Assembly (NCBI RefSeq): GCF_000208745.1
Contig: NC_030851.1
Location: forward strand, 23,669,820 to 23,733,819
Direction: 5' to 3'
Source: Theobroma cacao
Taxonomy: Eukaryota > Streptophyta > Magnoliopsida > Malvales > Malvaceae
Length of the DNA: 64,000 bases
In this document: one piece after another, positions 11,554-24,893 of the stretch
Position numbering within the stretch: position 1 is the stretch's first letter
How the letters are laid out: every line of letters starts with the position of its first letter
Program-made: the position numbers and the translations under genes
Notes under the pieces: model-generated
What the model was told of the DNA's origin: nothing
Databases searched by the model: none
The model's input: the letters and a program-made list of their open reading frames with translations, nothing else

Positions 11554-12839
11554 ATGTCCTAAAACTGCAACACTTTCAAGCTAAAACGCACACTTGGAGA
11601 ACTTGGCATACAGCCGATGTTCTCTCAAAGTTTAGAGCACTATCTTAAGATGTTGCTCATGCTCTTCTCGACTCTTCGAGTATATCAAGATGTCATCAAT
11701 AAACACCACCACAAACTTGTCCAAATAGGGCTTGAACAACCGGTTCATCAAATCCATATAGGTCGTAGAGGCATTCGTAAGCCCAAATGACATCACCAAG
11801 AACTCATAATGCCCATATCTTTTTCGAAATGTGGTCTTGGGTATATCTTCATTCCGGATCCTTAACTAATGGTACGCAGATCGCAGATCTATTTTAGATA
11901 AACATTGTGCTCCTTGTAGTTGATCAAATAAATCATCTATTCTTGGAAGTGGATAGTTATTCTTCACTGTCACTTTATTAAGCTATCGATAGTCAATGCA
12001 CAGCCTAAGTGACCTATCTTTCTTCTTTACAAATAACACCGGTGCTCCTCATGAGGAGACACTAGGATGGATGAAGCCTTTATCCAACAAATCTTCTAAA
12101 TGATCCTTAAGCTCTTTAAGCTCTACAGGTGCCATTCTATATGGGGTTATGGATATAGGTCTAGTGTAGGAAATCAAATCTATACAAAATTCAATTTCCC
12201 GCTCGGGAAGCAAATCTGTAGTTCCTTGGGAAATACATCCTTGAACTCATTCACCACCGACACTTGGCTTATATCTCGAACCTTCGCTTGAGTATCCCTT
12301 ACCACAACCAAGTAACCTAAACAACCCTATCTTAATAACTTTCTAGTAGACATGACCGATATCAAATTAGTTGGAGCATTACTCCTATCCTCCTGAATAC
12401 TAAATGAGGGCTCGCCGAGAAAATCAAATTTCACCAATTTATGATAACAATCCACACTGGCATGGTAGGGTGCTAGTCAATCCATTCCCAAAATCAAGTC
12501 AAAGTCTAAGGTGTCTAACACCACTAGATTAACCAAAGTGTCCTTTTCCTCGACTCGAACTACACAGGACTCATATTCCCATTCAGCCACAAATACCTCC
12601 TTTAAAGGAGTAGACACTATTAATTGTTCTATCTCCTAGAACGATATTTACCCAAACGAGATGCAAAACATGGAAAAATAAAAGAATGGGTAGCGCTAGG
12701 ATCAAACAGTACTCGAGCATCCATATTACAAACAGAAAGAGTACTTGAGACCACTGCATTGGATGTCTGGGCCTCTTATGGTGTTAAAGTAAACACCCTT
12801 GCTTGATCCCTACCAACAGAACTCTGACGTCCAGACCTA
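11554..12839 (-). pseudogene. T2 pol N-terminal part: protease and RT
   Basis: On the minus strand: protease LFDPSATHSF near 12700, where the active-site Gly is Ser (T1 has DPGA), then ILGMDWL near 12480, then RT from about 12240 with LRLCIDY near 12000 and the DDILIYSKS region near 11690. Several stops interrupt it, including one before GCLGYLVVV near 12330 and one in the AYHQLRI segment near 11867. T1's stops at 1525 and 2002 are not shared; T2 has AGA and CGG there. Confidence 0.87.
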
Positions 12840-14194
12840 GCCTACCCTGAGAGGAAGTACTAACACCTCTACCTCTGGATTCGCTAGCCTCCCGATCAAA
12901 TGAAGAGGCGACTGAAGGAGTAGACGAAGCTGCCTAGGTGGAACCATGAGCAGAACCTTGAGATTGACGAGCCATTGGGCAATTCCTCCTAATATGTCCA
13001 AGTTGATCGCATAAGAAATAAACTCCCATAGCACAAAGGCATCTTTCTTTATGCCGTCCCCCATAAGTATTACAAGGGTGGATAACTTGACTACCCTGTC
13101 TAGAATCTTACTGCCTTCCAGCACTGAAGGTTCTCTATCCCACCCCAGTACTAGCACCAGGCATCTCACTCCCCTGTTGGGTTAATCGTGAGTCCCTTTG
13201 TGGACCCTGACTGCTAGAAGATGACATCCCATTGCTAAAATCTCTACGGCCTTGATAATTCTCTGTCTTGGCCCTTTTTGCTCTATCCCTCGTGGCCTTA
13301 CTCTCACTAGTCTCATCTCAATCCACTAAGCACAATCTGCCGCTGCATAGTAGGTATTGAAATCTCGGGATGCCACAGCCCTAAACAATGGCTCTACTAG
13401 CCCATCCATAAACCTCTAAATCTTCATCTCCTCAGTAGAAATGAGATAGGGCGCATAGCAAGCTAGTTACGTGAATTTGCTGTCATACTCTGACACCGTC
13501 ATATTCGAAGTCTGCACAAAAGTCTCAAATTCCCTAACTCTGGCATTACGTACACTAAGTGGTAAGAATCGATCCAAGAAGGCTATACTAAACTCACTCC
13601 AAGTCAATGGTGTAGCATCCATTGGTCTGCCTCTGCATAAAGAGCTATACCACTCCTGCCCCACATCCTCTAATCGGAAGGCGGCTAGCTCAATTGATCG
13701 AACACTAGAGCATCCCAAAGCTTTACATATTTTCTCCATCTTATCTAAGAAAATTTAGGGCTTCTTCGAAGCATCAGATCCGGAAAATGATGGAGGTTTA
13801 AGCTTGAGAAAATCAGGAAGAGAAATCTCTAATTGTCCCTTTTCGACCTTATGATGTTGGCGATCGACCTGTCCTTGGGAGCTAGGGGATTCTTGTGCTA
13901 TAGGTCTCCCCTCTACCATCCTCTGCATATCATCCATATGGGTCGCCATCATCTCTACGACCCGATTGACTCCTTATAGGCCTACCGCCAAATCCTCAAT
14001 GGTAATGCCCCCAACTGGTTGTCTATCTACATCACTTGAAGACTGTCCTTCCTCTCGTCTACTCGTGGACGTATCCACCCTCACTGGCCTAATGGCCCTA
14101 CCACGTCTACCTCGACCCCTCAAGGTGGATGCCGATGGCCTATCTACCATGTCAGTAGGAGCATTTTGCTCCTCTATCCGTCTTGAGGTGGCAT
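12840..14194 (-). pseudogene. T2 gag, with Gag core domain present but broken
   Basis: Starts at the minus-strand ATG at 14194 (MPPQDG, then a stop). Pieces: 13755-13952 (MMATHMDDMQRMVEG..., ISLPDFLKLKPPSFSG), 13467-13739 with the retrotransposon Gag core ([40 protein letters not shown]), and a zinc knuckle near 12990 (LCDQLGHIRRNC) whose first Cys is Tyr. Stops at 13752-13754 and around 13464 and a frameshift disrupt it. It shows what T1 lost by deletion. Confidence 0.88.
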
Positions 14195-14420
14195 TCTATC
14201 TGAGGTGACATTCTTACCTAGACAAGAGCAAACACCTGTTATTAAACACATTTTATAATCGTACTTAAGGTAAAAGGTAGTTTCTAAGATAAGGAATTTA
14301 TACGGTCCCTTGGTTGTAAAATGTGCCACAGTTCACACTTCACAACCAAAGTTTCCACATAAAGACTCGACACTCCGCTAGACCAACAAAAGGACAGCCC
14401 TAGGACCTAGACAACCTAAG

Positions 14421-14432
14421 GCTTTGATACCA
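14421..14432 (-). other. T2 primer-binding site
   Basis: Minus strand TGGTATCAAAGC, one base different from the initiator tRNA-Met PBS, 4 bases from the LTR. Confidence 0.88.
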
Positions 14433-14436
14433 ACAT

Positions 14437-16678
14437 TGTCACAACCCAAATCCTGACCATGATCGGCGCAAGGGCTCAATGGACATAACACACTAAGCCC
14501 AAGCAAGCCTATTAATATGACCTATTCATCGTTCCATCAAAGTTGCTAAATCACATTTCATAACTTCGAATTAAAATAATACTAAACATTGCCAACTAGT
14601 AGTGACATTACCAATCAAATATACATGTATTATCTAAACATATGTCTTAATAATTTACATTGGGTCTGTCTATTCACAACAAAAAAGAGTACTCGACTTC
14701 CAACAGAGAGACTTGAAGAAATGTACAGCTACTGAATGCCGAGACACCTACCAAGGGTCGAATATACGAAGACACCTTGACCTAGTTACCAACTGCCTCT
14801 TGATCTGAAAACATGAAGTTGAAAATGGTGAGTATAAACCCAGTGAGTGAACAAGGAAGGGAACAAGCAATATAATAAAGAAAAGTTTGAAATCATAATG
14901 CACTTATTTGAAAACGATGCACTTTAGCTTAAGTCCTAATTAAAACCCTTAATTAAACCCTTAGTTGATAAATCATGTGATGATAGAGAATTCATATTCA
15001 ACATGAAATTGGAGAATTGGAAAATATGGCAAAAACTAGCCAAGTGATAGCGGCACAGAAAGTTTCATTCTCACTATAGCGAGAAACAGAGTAACAAGAA
15101 AGACTTCCTTTCATCCCAAATAAACCATTTCACTGCAATGCAAATCAATTTGGAACACTAAAAAAAATGCTCAAGGTTCAGCAAACAGGATTCCGCGTAC
15201 ATTATAGTCACACATGTGCAAACATATATGTATATATATATATATATATATCCATCACCATGCACACTCTCCCATCGTTATCAGCTCATGTGCGCTCCCC
15301 ACTAGCACATGGCTGGGTCAGCATCGGCTTATGCGCACTCCTACTTGCACATAGTCGGGTCATCATCGGCTTATGCGCACTCTTACTCGCACATAGCCTA
15401 GTCATCAATGGCGTATGCGCACTCCTACTCGCACATAGACGGGTCCACATCAACATACGAAAGAAACACCCAATGCATATTATGCATATCATCATATTGT
15501 TATAACAGATAAACCATTTAATAGCACATTTTCACAAGATAAAAACACTTCACCAAAGGCTTGTTCCCAAGGTACATTTTTAAAGAAAAGCTGGATAAAA
15601 TCTTTCAAATGTTTGTACAATTACCTTCACATTCCCAAAATAAATTTTGAAATGCAAGTCCACTCACCTGTCTTTGTTGATTCTTAAAGTAGCTCCAAAT
15701 TCCACTAATGCCCCGAATGGTGATATGGGGTTTCAGTGGAACCTTGCTAGATTTGCAATTGAATATCTCCTCAAGAATTCCCAAACTATTATAGAAAGTC
15801 TTTCTTTCTCTTTCTAAAACCCTAGTTAGTGAGAGAAAGTATTGATTTAAGACATTTAAAGGGTTTTAAGGTGAAAGAGTGAAAGAGCATAAGAGGTTCT
15901 ATAAAAAAAATGCATAAAAGCAAGAAAATGGAGACTAACTTGATAGGGTTATGGAAGCTTGAAGAGTGCTCCCATGAAAGGTGAAGAAATGTGGGATGGG
16001 AGGAAGAAGAAGAAGATGAAGTGCTAGAAATCTGAGGAAGGTGCTGGAGAATGAAGATATTTATAGTTAAAACTTATCCAATTGTTCATGAAATTATAAT
16101 AATGCCATTAGCAATGCCACTTGTCTTTCTCTTGTTCTTGTGCAATCTTTTACTCTTTTAACACTAGGAAAAGGTCCAAAATCCTCTGAAAGAGGTCCCT
16201 TAAGTAGCCCCCAAAAGTCGTAGCTTCAAAAACCCTAAAATCTTGTTATTTGTGGAATTTACGGTGATGGCTGTGGCTCTCAATTTCCAGAGCCGCGGCG
16301 CTCAAAAATTCTGCTAATTTCTGTTCTTCTAGCGTAGTCCTTTCACTTTGATAAAGATTTTGAGCAACTTCTCACCAGAACTGGGAAAATTCGTGAACAT
16401 CAAAATTGTAGGCCCGCATCTCATCTTTCTAATGGTTTAAAAATAATGTCATTTGGACTTCTGTAGTGGGAGATATACTTGAAAAACCGAAACATATGCT
16501 AACAGGGCTACTGTTCATTATGCACCTTTCTTCACCAATTAAAATTATTTTTGATCCTACTCCTTTAACGACATAAAATAATTGTAAGTAATGTAAAACT
16601 AGCATCATTAGCTCAAATTAAACCTTTAAACACAAGTTCCACCTTGAGTTACGCGTCTATGAAGGTCGAGGTTTCACA
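14437..16678 (-). repeat. T2 5' LTR (2,242 bp)
   Basis: Reads TGTCACAACC...GGTTTCACA on +, so it is TG...CA on both strands. It contains the (TA)n tract at 15224-15251 and four 42-bp units at 15280-15450, against three in the other LTR. Small ORFs here are shadows. Confidence 0.93.
15280..15450 (-). repeat. 42-bp tandem array in T2 5' LTR (4 copies)
   Basis: Units beginning ATCAGCTCATGTGCGCTC and CATCGGCTTATGCGCACTC in succession. One more copy than the 3' LTR of the same element (7935-8060), so the array changed copy number after or during insertion. Confidence 0.9.
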
Positions 16679-16683
16679 TAGAG
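16679..16683. repeat. Probable T2 target duplication (right copy)
   Basis: TAGAG follows the T2 LTR and continues into T3 gag; the uninterrupted homologue in T4 reads ATAGAGGTACCC at 37920-37931. The left copy is outside the window. Confidence 0.7.
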
Positions 16684-17201
16684 GTACCCTTATCCCCCTG
16701 CATTAATTCTTATAACGATTTACAGGATGAATGTGAATGCCTTTATGATGAATTTGAAAAACTTTTTCCAAAATACAAATCATTGAAGAAAAAGGTTGCA
16801 CTACTTGTATATTATTTGGAACAAATCAAACAAGAGTTTACCTTTGTTTTTTAGCAAAGAAATATTTTACAAATTGAATTAGAACACTCAAAAACAGACT
16901 TTGAGTTTTTAAACAAAAGTTGGAAAACAAGTCTGAAGCCTTGCAAATAACCCTTGATGAAAACACAACTCTTAAATGTTTGAAAAATGAATCTTCAAAA
17001 AGAAATGCATACCATAATAAATATTCAGCTAAAGCATTACCTAGTTGTTATAATTTTGGTAAACATGGTCATTTGTCATATGACTGTTTTAAGAAAAGAA
17101 AAGTGTAGAAAGTTAGGAAAATTTGGGTTCCTAAAGGATCTTTTGCTGTAACTAACACTCAAGGACTGATCAAAGTATGGGTACCTATAAATAAAAGCTG
17201 A
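16684..17201 (+). pseudogene. T3 gag, C-terminal part
   Basis: Collinear with T4 gag 37926-38445. A Lys/Glu-rich coiled segment is followed by a zinc knuckle at 17046-17087 (CYNFGKHGHLSYDC) in which the second Cys is Phe. TAG at 16853 and a 1-nt change near 16910 break the frame, and a TAG follows at 17106. It ends in VWVPINKS and a TGA at 17199-17201 that T4 also has. Confidence 0.85.
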
Positions 17202-17830
17202 AATTTTGTTTTGTAGGTTGAGTTGGACTTAAAAGAGACATGTTCAAGAGCTCAACTCAAGAAGAAATAGCCTTGGTACTTGGATAGTGGCTATTCATGG
17301 CACATGATAGGATATGAAATGCTGTTTGCTCAGTTGGATAAGAGAAGGGAGAACCGTATCCTTTTGACATGATTCAAAAGGTAGAATCCATGGTATAGGT
17401 ATCGTTAGTAAGAGTTCCCAAACTCAAATTAGTCCTGTGTTGCTAGTTAAAGGCTTAAAACATAATCTACTAAGTATTAGTCAATTATGTGATAAAGGAT
17501 TTAAAGTATGTTTTGATTCAACTAAGTGTGAAGTGATTGATATGAGTACAAATAAAATCTCATTTATAGGACAAAGGTTGAAGAACATGTATGTAATTTT
17601 TCTTGAAGACCTTGATTATGAATAGTGAAGTATGTCTTGGTGCAAATGCTGAGAATGATAGCTGGTTATGGCATAAGAGATTAGGACATGTGAGCTTGCA
17701 TACTATGTCTAAATTAATAAAGAAAAATCTTATTGCCTGACTATCGGAACTGAAATTTGAAAATGATAGGATATGTGATGCTTGCCTACTATGAAAACGA
17801 GTTATAACATCCTTCAAGACTAAGAAAATA
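17202..17830 (+). pseudogene. T3 pol: protease and pre-integrase region
   Basis: Protease motif YLDSGYSWHM near 17280 (T4 has DSGCSRHM), then LLVKGLKHNLLSISQLCDKG at 17437 onward and the GAG-pre-integrase region (LWHKRLGHVS near 17670). In-frame TAGs at 17214-17216 and 17268-17270 lie between gag and protease and are found at the same places in T4. Further frameshifts occur near 17350, 17625 and 17740. Confidence 0.83.
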
Positions 17831-18517
17831 GTGTCAACATCTAGACCTCTTGAATTGTTGCACATTGATCTATTTGGTCCAATAAGCACAACTAGCTTAG
17901 GAGGTAAATCTTATGGCTTTGTAATAGTTGATGACTATTCTAGATATACTTGGGTATACTTCTTTGCTCATAAGAAAGATGCTCTACAAGCATTCTTAAG
18001 TTATTGTAAGAAAGTAGAAAATGAAAAAGGACTAGCCATAGTTAGCATAAGGAGTGATCATGGAGGAGAATTTGAGAATGATGTGTTTGAAAAATTTTGC
18101 AATAAAAAGGGGTTGGATCACAATTTTTCTACACCTAGAACACCCCGGCAAAATGGAGTTGTAGAGAGGAAAAACAGAACATTAAAAGAAATGGCTCGAA
18201 CCATGTTATGTGAGAACAACCTACCTAAATATCTTTGGGCTGAGGCAGTAAATACAACAGTTTATATTCTTAATAGAGTCTCAATAAGACCCTTGATTTC
18301 AAAGACTCCATATGAACTTTATAAAGGTAGGAAACCAAATATTTCTCACCTTAGGAGTTTTGGCTGTAAATGTTTTGTATTGAACAATGAAAAACATCCC
18401 CTAGGGAAGTTTGATGCAAAGAGTGACGAAGTAATATTTTTAAGATATGCATTAAACTCAAAGGCCTATAGAGTTTGTAATAAAAGGACCTTAATTGTTG
18501 AGAATCAGTCCATGTAG
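17831..18517 (+). pseudogene. T3 pol: integrase catalytic core (228-aa open stretch)
   Basis: Copia integrase core with the three acidic residues in place: D in LHIDLFGP, D in RSDHGGEF and E in QNGVVERKNRTL, then the C-terminal SFGCKCFVLNNEKH region. The apparent ATG is internal to the polyprotein. The core is better preserved here than in T4, which lacks one codon before SDHGGEF and has a frameshift near 39446. Confidence 0.93.
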
Positions 18518-18927
18518 ATTTTGATGAGTCAAATGCTTTACAAAAAGAAATTCATAATGATGATGATGATATAGAAATCCTGGAAAAACAAATGGAGGAA
18601 ATGAGTTTAGAGAACAATAAAAATAATGAAAAAAGCTCATCTAGAAGAGAAAATGAAACTCCATTTCTAGAAAATCTGCAAAGAGCAGAAAATCAACATG
18701 ATGATCTACCAAAGAGTTGGAGATTTGTAAGAGATCACCCACAAGACCAAATAATAGGTGACATTTCACAATGAGTGAGAACTAGGAAAGCAACTAGAAA
18801 AACTTGTGAGTTTTCAGCTTTTATATCTCAAATTAAACTTAAAAACTTTAAAGAAGCTGAAAAAGAGGAAAGTTGGATAATGGCCATTCAAGAAGAACTT
18901 GATCAATTCACTAGGAATCATGTATGG
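18518..18927 (+). pseudogene. T3 pol: integrase-RT linker, split by S1
   Basis: Acidic linker (MEEMSLENNKNNEKSSS..., LPKSWRFVRDHP), collinear with T4 39720-40130. It stops at 18927 where S1 is inserted; the last five bases, TATGG (18923-18927), repeat at 21825-21829. Confidence 0.88.
18923..18927. repeat. S1 target duplication, left
   Basis: TATGG, repeated at 21825-21829. The uninterrupted T4 copy reads GTATGGTCATTGG near 40127. Confidence 0.9.
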
Positions 18928-21824
18928 TGTCATAGCCCAATTTTCGAGCCATGACTGGCGCAAGGGACCAATGGGCTCAGCCCACCAAGCCCAAGCAAGC
19001 CTACTTACATGATTTTATATGTTAATCCATATTCTTTTAGAATCTGAAATTCATAATGCTCAATTACAATTCCTTTGAAAAAAACTTATATAACCCAGTC
19101 ATGTATTCATAATGGTATCATCAACCATTGTATACATACATATAATTTGACAAGTGAATCTCAACATTTTACAACAAAGAGTCATATACACGTAATTAGA
19201 ACTTGACCGTCAGCGGAGTGACTCTGGATGGGAGATATGACTATTGAATGTCAAAGTACCTGCCTAAAAGATGGGAGTACGTGGACACCTCAATTTACGT
19301 TTCAACCACCCCTGAATCTAAAAACATGACGTTGAAAACGTGAGTATAAACTTAGTGAGTGAACATAGAAATGGAACAAGCAATTACAAGGAATGATTTA
19401 GAAATCATGATGCACTTAAGTTCGAAAATAGTGCAACCTAGTTCAAGTTCTTATTAAAATCCTTCCATCAACCTCGAGTTATTAAATCATTTCATAATGA
19501 AGGAACCATATTTAGCAGGAAATCGAAAAGAGAGGAAATTTTCAGCAATCATCCAAGCAAGGCAGTATAAACAGAATGTTCTTGTTGCAATAAAATCAAT
19601 TCACATGTAAATGGGAAATTTCAAGATTTATCATGCCATATAATCACATATTATAATCATAATCTTTCTATTGCATATACATATGCTTAAGCATATATCA
19701 ATTAATATACCATCACACCTCATCTTGCTTATGTACATCATCACCGACATGTGCACTGCCCACTCCGCACATGCACGCTTGTAATTATCACGACAGCATC
19801 ATTACCGGCATGTGCACTGCCCACTCCGCACATGCACGGTTGCATTTATCACACAATGGTTCCATGTATGACATAGTATATATATATATCATTATACAAA
19901 AACATATGAATTCATCACACTATCCATTTCATAACATAAAAACATTTCATAAGGGCTTGTGCCCGTGCAAGTTTTTGAAGAAAAACCAATAAAATGTTTT
20001 AGAGGATTCAATCAAACATAAACGTGCATATCCCAAGACATTTTAATGCAAGTTCACTCACCTGGCAAGAATGAGATTTTAAGTCGCTATTTGTTCGGAG
20101 GTGTCTCTAACTATTTTTACTGGTCGATCGCTCGCTATTTACTCTAGCATGCCACCACAATTCTTTAACTTTATCTTTGCACTTCCTAGCAATAATACGA
20201 ACTCAATATATTTAATTACATATGTATACAGGCAGCACTTCAATCAATTAATCCTTACTCAAATTTATATTTTATTCCTATCATTAAACCATCTTTAATT
20301 AACTCACATCTTAATACATTTTTACCAAAATTACTTACATCCATTGCTTACGAAATTCCTTAGATTATATCACCGGCAACTTATTTATGATGTCATGTGC
20401 TTACTTCAACCTTTCTAAATAATTTTTGCTCAAATCCATCTTATATTTCCACACATAATCCACATATATGGCAGCAACAATTATTCTCACTTTCACTTGA
20501 TTATTTCCTAGTTTACACGCATCGTTATCTATCTAACTTTCAATATTTTGTTTCTCAATCCTCCATCCACAATATTCATTTTTTATTTCTTTCAAACAAC
20601 ATGCCATGCAATCTTAACAATTTTCAACTAGCTTAGGCAAATAAATCCTTTCAACAACCATAATTTCTCACAATATTCAACTAATCATAGGCTTTAAAAC
20701 ATAATGTTAAGCTTACCGTTTTCCTTTTCCACTTTGAGTCCTTCATGTACCCATGGGTTTCTTGGCTTACATGTTACCAATTTTTCTCCAATCAAGCCAA
20801 TCTTTGCTGCCACAAGACATTTCTCTAAGTCACTAACTCATTTTCAAAGACTACTCAAGCCAAAAACAAGAATTCTTATTGTTCCTTGCTTGAATCACCA
20901 AAACCAAGCTTTTTCTTCCTTTCTCTCTTTTTCTTTCTTCTCTTCCTAGGGTTTTGGTGTGCTGGAAATTGGGGTTAAAGGCTGTAAATTTAATGCTCAA
21001 GAAGTTTGGAGAAAAAAGGAAAAGAAAACATGGAAAGGAAAGTGAAGAAAACTTGATTTCATGGTGGATAAAGAGAAAATGGCATAGAAGCTTCAAGAAT
21101 GGCGTGGAGCATGGATGAAGAAGAAGAAAAATCTGGTAGGGGAAAGGATAAGGTCAGTCTTGGCCTAAAAAAATCAGAGTCAAAGCTTCTTTTGGAAGCT
21201 TTGACCAAACTTCACATAAAATTACCATTTTACCCTTTTTTGTTTCCTTCCATTTTAATTTAGTCCTCCCAACACTCATTTAACTCCAATTTCCTACTAT
21301 TACCTTCTCCTACACATGCACAAACAAAGTATGAAGTTTGTACTCCAACGCGGTGTCCCCATAATATTTAAAATATTTATTTGCTCGCGCTATATGTACT
21401 TAATAAAGACACGCGACCCCAATAACGTCATTTTTCTCCAAAAATCCACTCATTCTTCTTCTCCTCCATTTAGATTGACCATAGACTCCTTCATGGAAAA
21501 TTTTGACACTGAACAAAATATTAATATTTTAATATTATTTTATTAATAAAATATTATTTTATTCCAAAAATTTTCTCTTGTTTCCTCTTGTCACCTTGGT
21601 ACCCAAAATACCTTATTATGCCTCAATTGACTTCCGAATCACTTTTTATCTTACAAATTCTTCTCCGATAAAAATATCATTATTTTATTATTATTTCCTC
21701 GTGTGCGAAATATTTTATCCCAAACTATTCCTTTCATCTTTCATCATTTCTAAACATTATAATTAACCTCAATTGCCATCTAATAAGCTTTATTAGTCAC
21801 CATATCAAAGTACAGGGTATTAGA
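18928..21824 (-). mobile_element. S1: solo LTR, family A (2,897 bp)
   Basis: Starts TGTCATAGCCC and ends GGGTATTAGA, flanked by TATGG on both sides, with no internal region. The final CA is changed to GA. Its right end is similar to the L1 LTR end at 30476-30543. It holds a two-unit repeat at 19748-19838. A solo LTR forms by recombination between the two LTRs of a full element. ORFs in it are shadows. Confidence 0.92.
19748..19838 (-). repeat. 61-bp-spaced repeat pair in S1
   Basis: CATGTGCACTGCCCACTCCG occurs at 19748 and 19809. The core resembles the arrays in T1, T2 and L1 LTRs. Confidence 0.85.
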
Positions 21825-21952
21825 TATGGCCATTGGTACCTAGACCTTCAAATCATCCTATTGTTGGTACTAAATGGGTATTTAGAAATAAAGTAGATGA
21901 GCAAGGAAATGTAGTTAGAAACAAAGCTAGGTTGGTAGCAAAAGAATACAAA
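21825..21952 (+). pseudogene. T3 pol fragment between S1 and S2 (start of RT)
   Basis: Encodes the first RT residues (VGTKWVFRNKVDE), collinear with T4 40131-40253. The first five bases are the S1 target duplication; the last five (ACAAA, 21948-21952) flank S2. Confidence 0.9.
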
Positions 21953-24893
21953 TGTAAAGCACAACCTTATAAAGTACTTGTCATGTCCTTCATGTGATTG
22001 ACAATATGCTTGCATACTTAGAAAGCCCCGAAAAATCGTCAAAAGTCATTATTGTACCAAATGGTACTATCAAGTTGAATTAAGCCTCGAACAAGTCTAA
22101 ATAGAGATCTTAAGATGAAATTGAGAATTTTAAATTCCTAGAATAACTTAAAATTGTGATTCGGAGTTCGAGGACCGATATGGAGTCAAATTGGAATTTT
22201 CATGATCCGGGGGCAAAATGGTCATTTCACCACCCGAGGTTAAGATTTGAGAGTTAGATGAAATTTTTGACTAAGATTGACTATTTAGAACATAATTTGA
22301 GTTTGAGAAGTGAAAAATTTTAATTCCAACATTTTTTCGAGCATAGGGGTAAAATAGTCATTTTGCCACCCCAAGGGCAAAATTGTAATTTTACACCACC
22401 TAACACTTGTCCAGCACGTGGATTTTATCCAATATTATCATAGATAATTGAGGAAATTAAAGTGGTGGAGAGAGATTGCTTAATGGGTAAGTATGACACA
22501 TGGACCAATGGAATGGTGACATGTATCAAGTTTATATCCATTAAATATTTGGCTTAAAAATTAACATAAAATCAGCCTATTTCTCATTCATATGGCCAGC
22601 CAAAACAAGAACCAAAGGAAGAACAAAGAAAGAAAAAAAAGAACACAAACCCTAGGTGGGAAAATTGAAGAAAAAGTGTGGGATTTCAAGGGATTAAGCT
22701 AATAAAGGTAAAATTTTATGATTTTATCTTGTGATTTTTATTACCCATGCTTTCTTTTTCATATTCCGTGCTTAGAACTCAAGTTTGCATGATTAACCCA
22801 TGTTGGCCGAATTTGAGAGGAGAGGTTTTGAGCATTGATTTTGCTAGATTTCAAGTTAATTAAGTGCTTTTGGTTGTTTGGTAATGGAAAGTATGAAAAT
22901 CTAGCAAGGAATCACTTTGTTCTTCACAAACCCACAAGAGGCCAAATTTTCTTGGGAGGATATTGAGGTTGAAATTGATGATATTTCATGATATTTTGGT
23001 GGTATTTAATGATTAGTGAGGCTAGAAATTTAATGGAAAATTTTGACATGAAAATCTAAATTTTTACCTAATGTATAGACATGTGCGATTTATGGTTCAA
23101 ACTGATAAATTGAATCATATTCACAGTCATTGAGGTATTTTAAGTATAATTGGAGTGTAGAAAGTGAAAGAAATCGATTTGGAATTAAATTGGAGGTTTT
23201 AGCCAATTACACCGAGAATAGTGCGAATTAGGTTGAATACCGTATTTAAACGGCTATTCAGACATTTTGCATCACATTTCGTGCATTCATATAGATTTAT
23301 AGAGCTTGAAATAGTTTATGATAAATTGACACAAATTATTGAAATTCGTGTCACGTATGATGTATAGGTGGTGAATCCTCCGCTAAGGGCAAAGAAATTG
23401 TACCCGAGGATCGATAGTCAAAGTACTATAGAAATTCGACTCCCAAAATAGTGAGTAACCTTATCATCATTTTAATTATCTAAAGTGGTCTTTTTATTCA
23501 ATTTTGTGAAATTTATGAAAAATGAGTTCAAATGGTAAATTTTTAGGTTTTATAAACAAAATGTGTTTAAATGAAAAGATTTTATAAATTGTCTTAAAAT
23601 TGAATGATGGCTTTGAAAATAGAGTAACTGGATACCACTTGATGTGTTGTAATTTATGATTCTAATTGATGGCTTATGATAATGTGTTGGCATGACTGAT
23701 TGGAATTGTGATTTGTGAACTGTATGAATTGTTCTGTTTTACATTTACAGGCTGGGTAGTATAATATTAGTCATGTCATGTTGTCAAAATTTTATTGTAT
23801 GGTGGGTTTAGCTTGCTGCAGTGGGTGGGTACTGTGGACTAGCCTTTTTGAGGGGCACGGAATCCGATTATATATGTACCTCGGTCAGAGAGGCGCGTAG
23901 GGTATCTCATGAGGTATGGCTAGAGTTCATGTCACACCGAACCACCTCGTGATGATGAACTCTGCTAACGCCAAGGAACGGCTGTGTTTTTAAAATAAAA
24001 ACATGTTTACGTGTATACAAACTTTTTAACAACCTTGGCAGGCTCGGTTAAATACCTCGGCCAAGGTATTCTCGAGAATGATTTTGGCAGGAGCCAAGCT
24101 TTTATGATACTCATAAGCCATGTTGATTATTTAAATGAAATGAATATTTATGTTATGAATTACATATTGAGATGGAATATTTTAATCGTCTCCATTTACT
24201 CGACTTTAGATTTTTTAAATAGTGTTTGTTTACTCACTGGGATTATATAATCTCACCACCCTCTTTTCCACCCATTTCAGGTTCAGAATAAGCTGTAGAT
24301 AGCTAATTTCATCGAGGGCTATCATTGGATTTGCATTCTCTAAACTGTAGGTTCACAGTCTTTTCTTATTTTTGGTTATTCGGGGGCCCACTAGTTATTG
24401 TAAATTAAGTTAAATACTCTGACTTACTGTATTACAGTATGTATGAATTTATTTAGCTTTTACGCTACAAAAATTATTTACCGGTAACTTTATAAATATT
24501 GTTTTATAAAAAAATAAAATATTTTATTGAATATTTTTATTATATTCAAATAATCGTAATTTCATTTTAAGTGAAGGTTTTAGATGTTTAAACTTATTTT
24601 TAATTATGAATTATGTGTTTTGTACTCGCTTACTACATTTTTAGCGGATTTGGAGACCTTAGAGGAAAAATGACCAAAATGCCCCTATGAGGAAAAATTT
24701 ATTTTTCTATTGTTTTGAATTGGAAATAGTTTGTAATCTCTCAAAACATGATTTTAGTAACAAATACTCATGGGGGAAGCGAGAAAAACTAACGTTAAGC
24801 CTTGCGAGGTTTCGATTGACATTCCAGTAATGAATGTCTATCGGGACGTTGCGGTGGTTGTCACAAGCTCGATGGGAGTTCCGGGTCATGACA
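21953..24893 (+). mobile_element. S2: solo LTR, family B (2,941 bp)
   Basis: Starts TGTAAAGCACAACCTTATAA and ends GGGTCATGACA. Flanks are ACAAA (left) and ACAAC (24894-24898, right); T4 has ACAAC here, so the left copy carries one mutation. Similar LTRs occur at 46559, 52203, 55590 and 59479. A TATA-containing inverted repeat lies at 24241-24252. Confidence 0.92.

Larger units (their letters stand above)
7593..16678 (-). mobile_element. T2: Tekay/Del-like chromovirus, left LTR interrupted by T1
   Basis: Minus-strand element. Its 5' LTR (14437-16678) is on the right and its 3' LTR remnant (7593-9292) on the left, with PBS, gag, protease, RT, RNase H, integrase and chromodomain between. Protein order and sequence are close to T1. 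In about 260 bases compared by eye (8105 against 15487 onward) the two LTRs differ at about 7 sites, so the insertion is fairly young. The left LTR begins at the base corresponding to 14927 because T1 landed there; its missing first 490 bp should lie left of T1, outside the window. T2 itself lies in the gag of T3. Confidence 0.92.
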
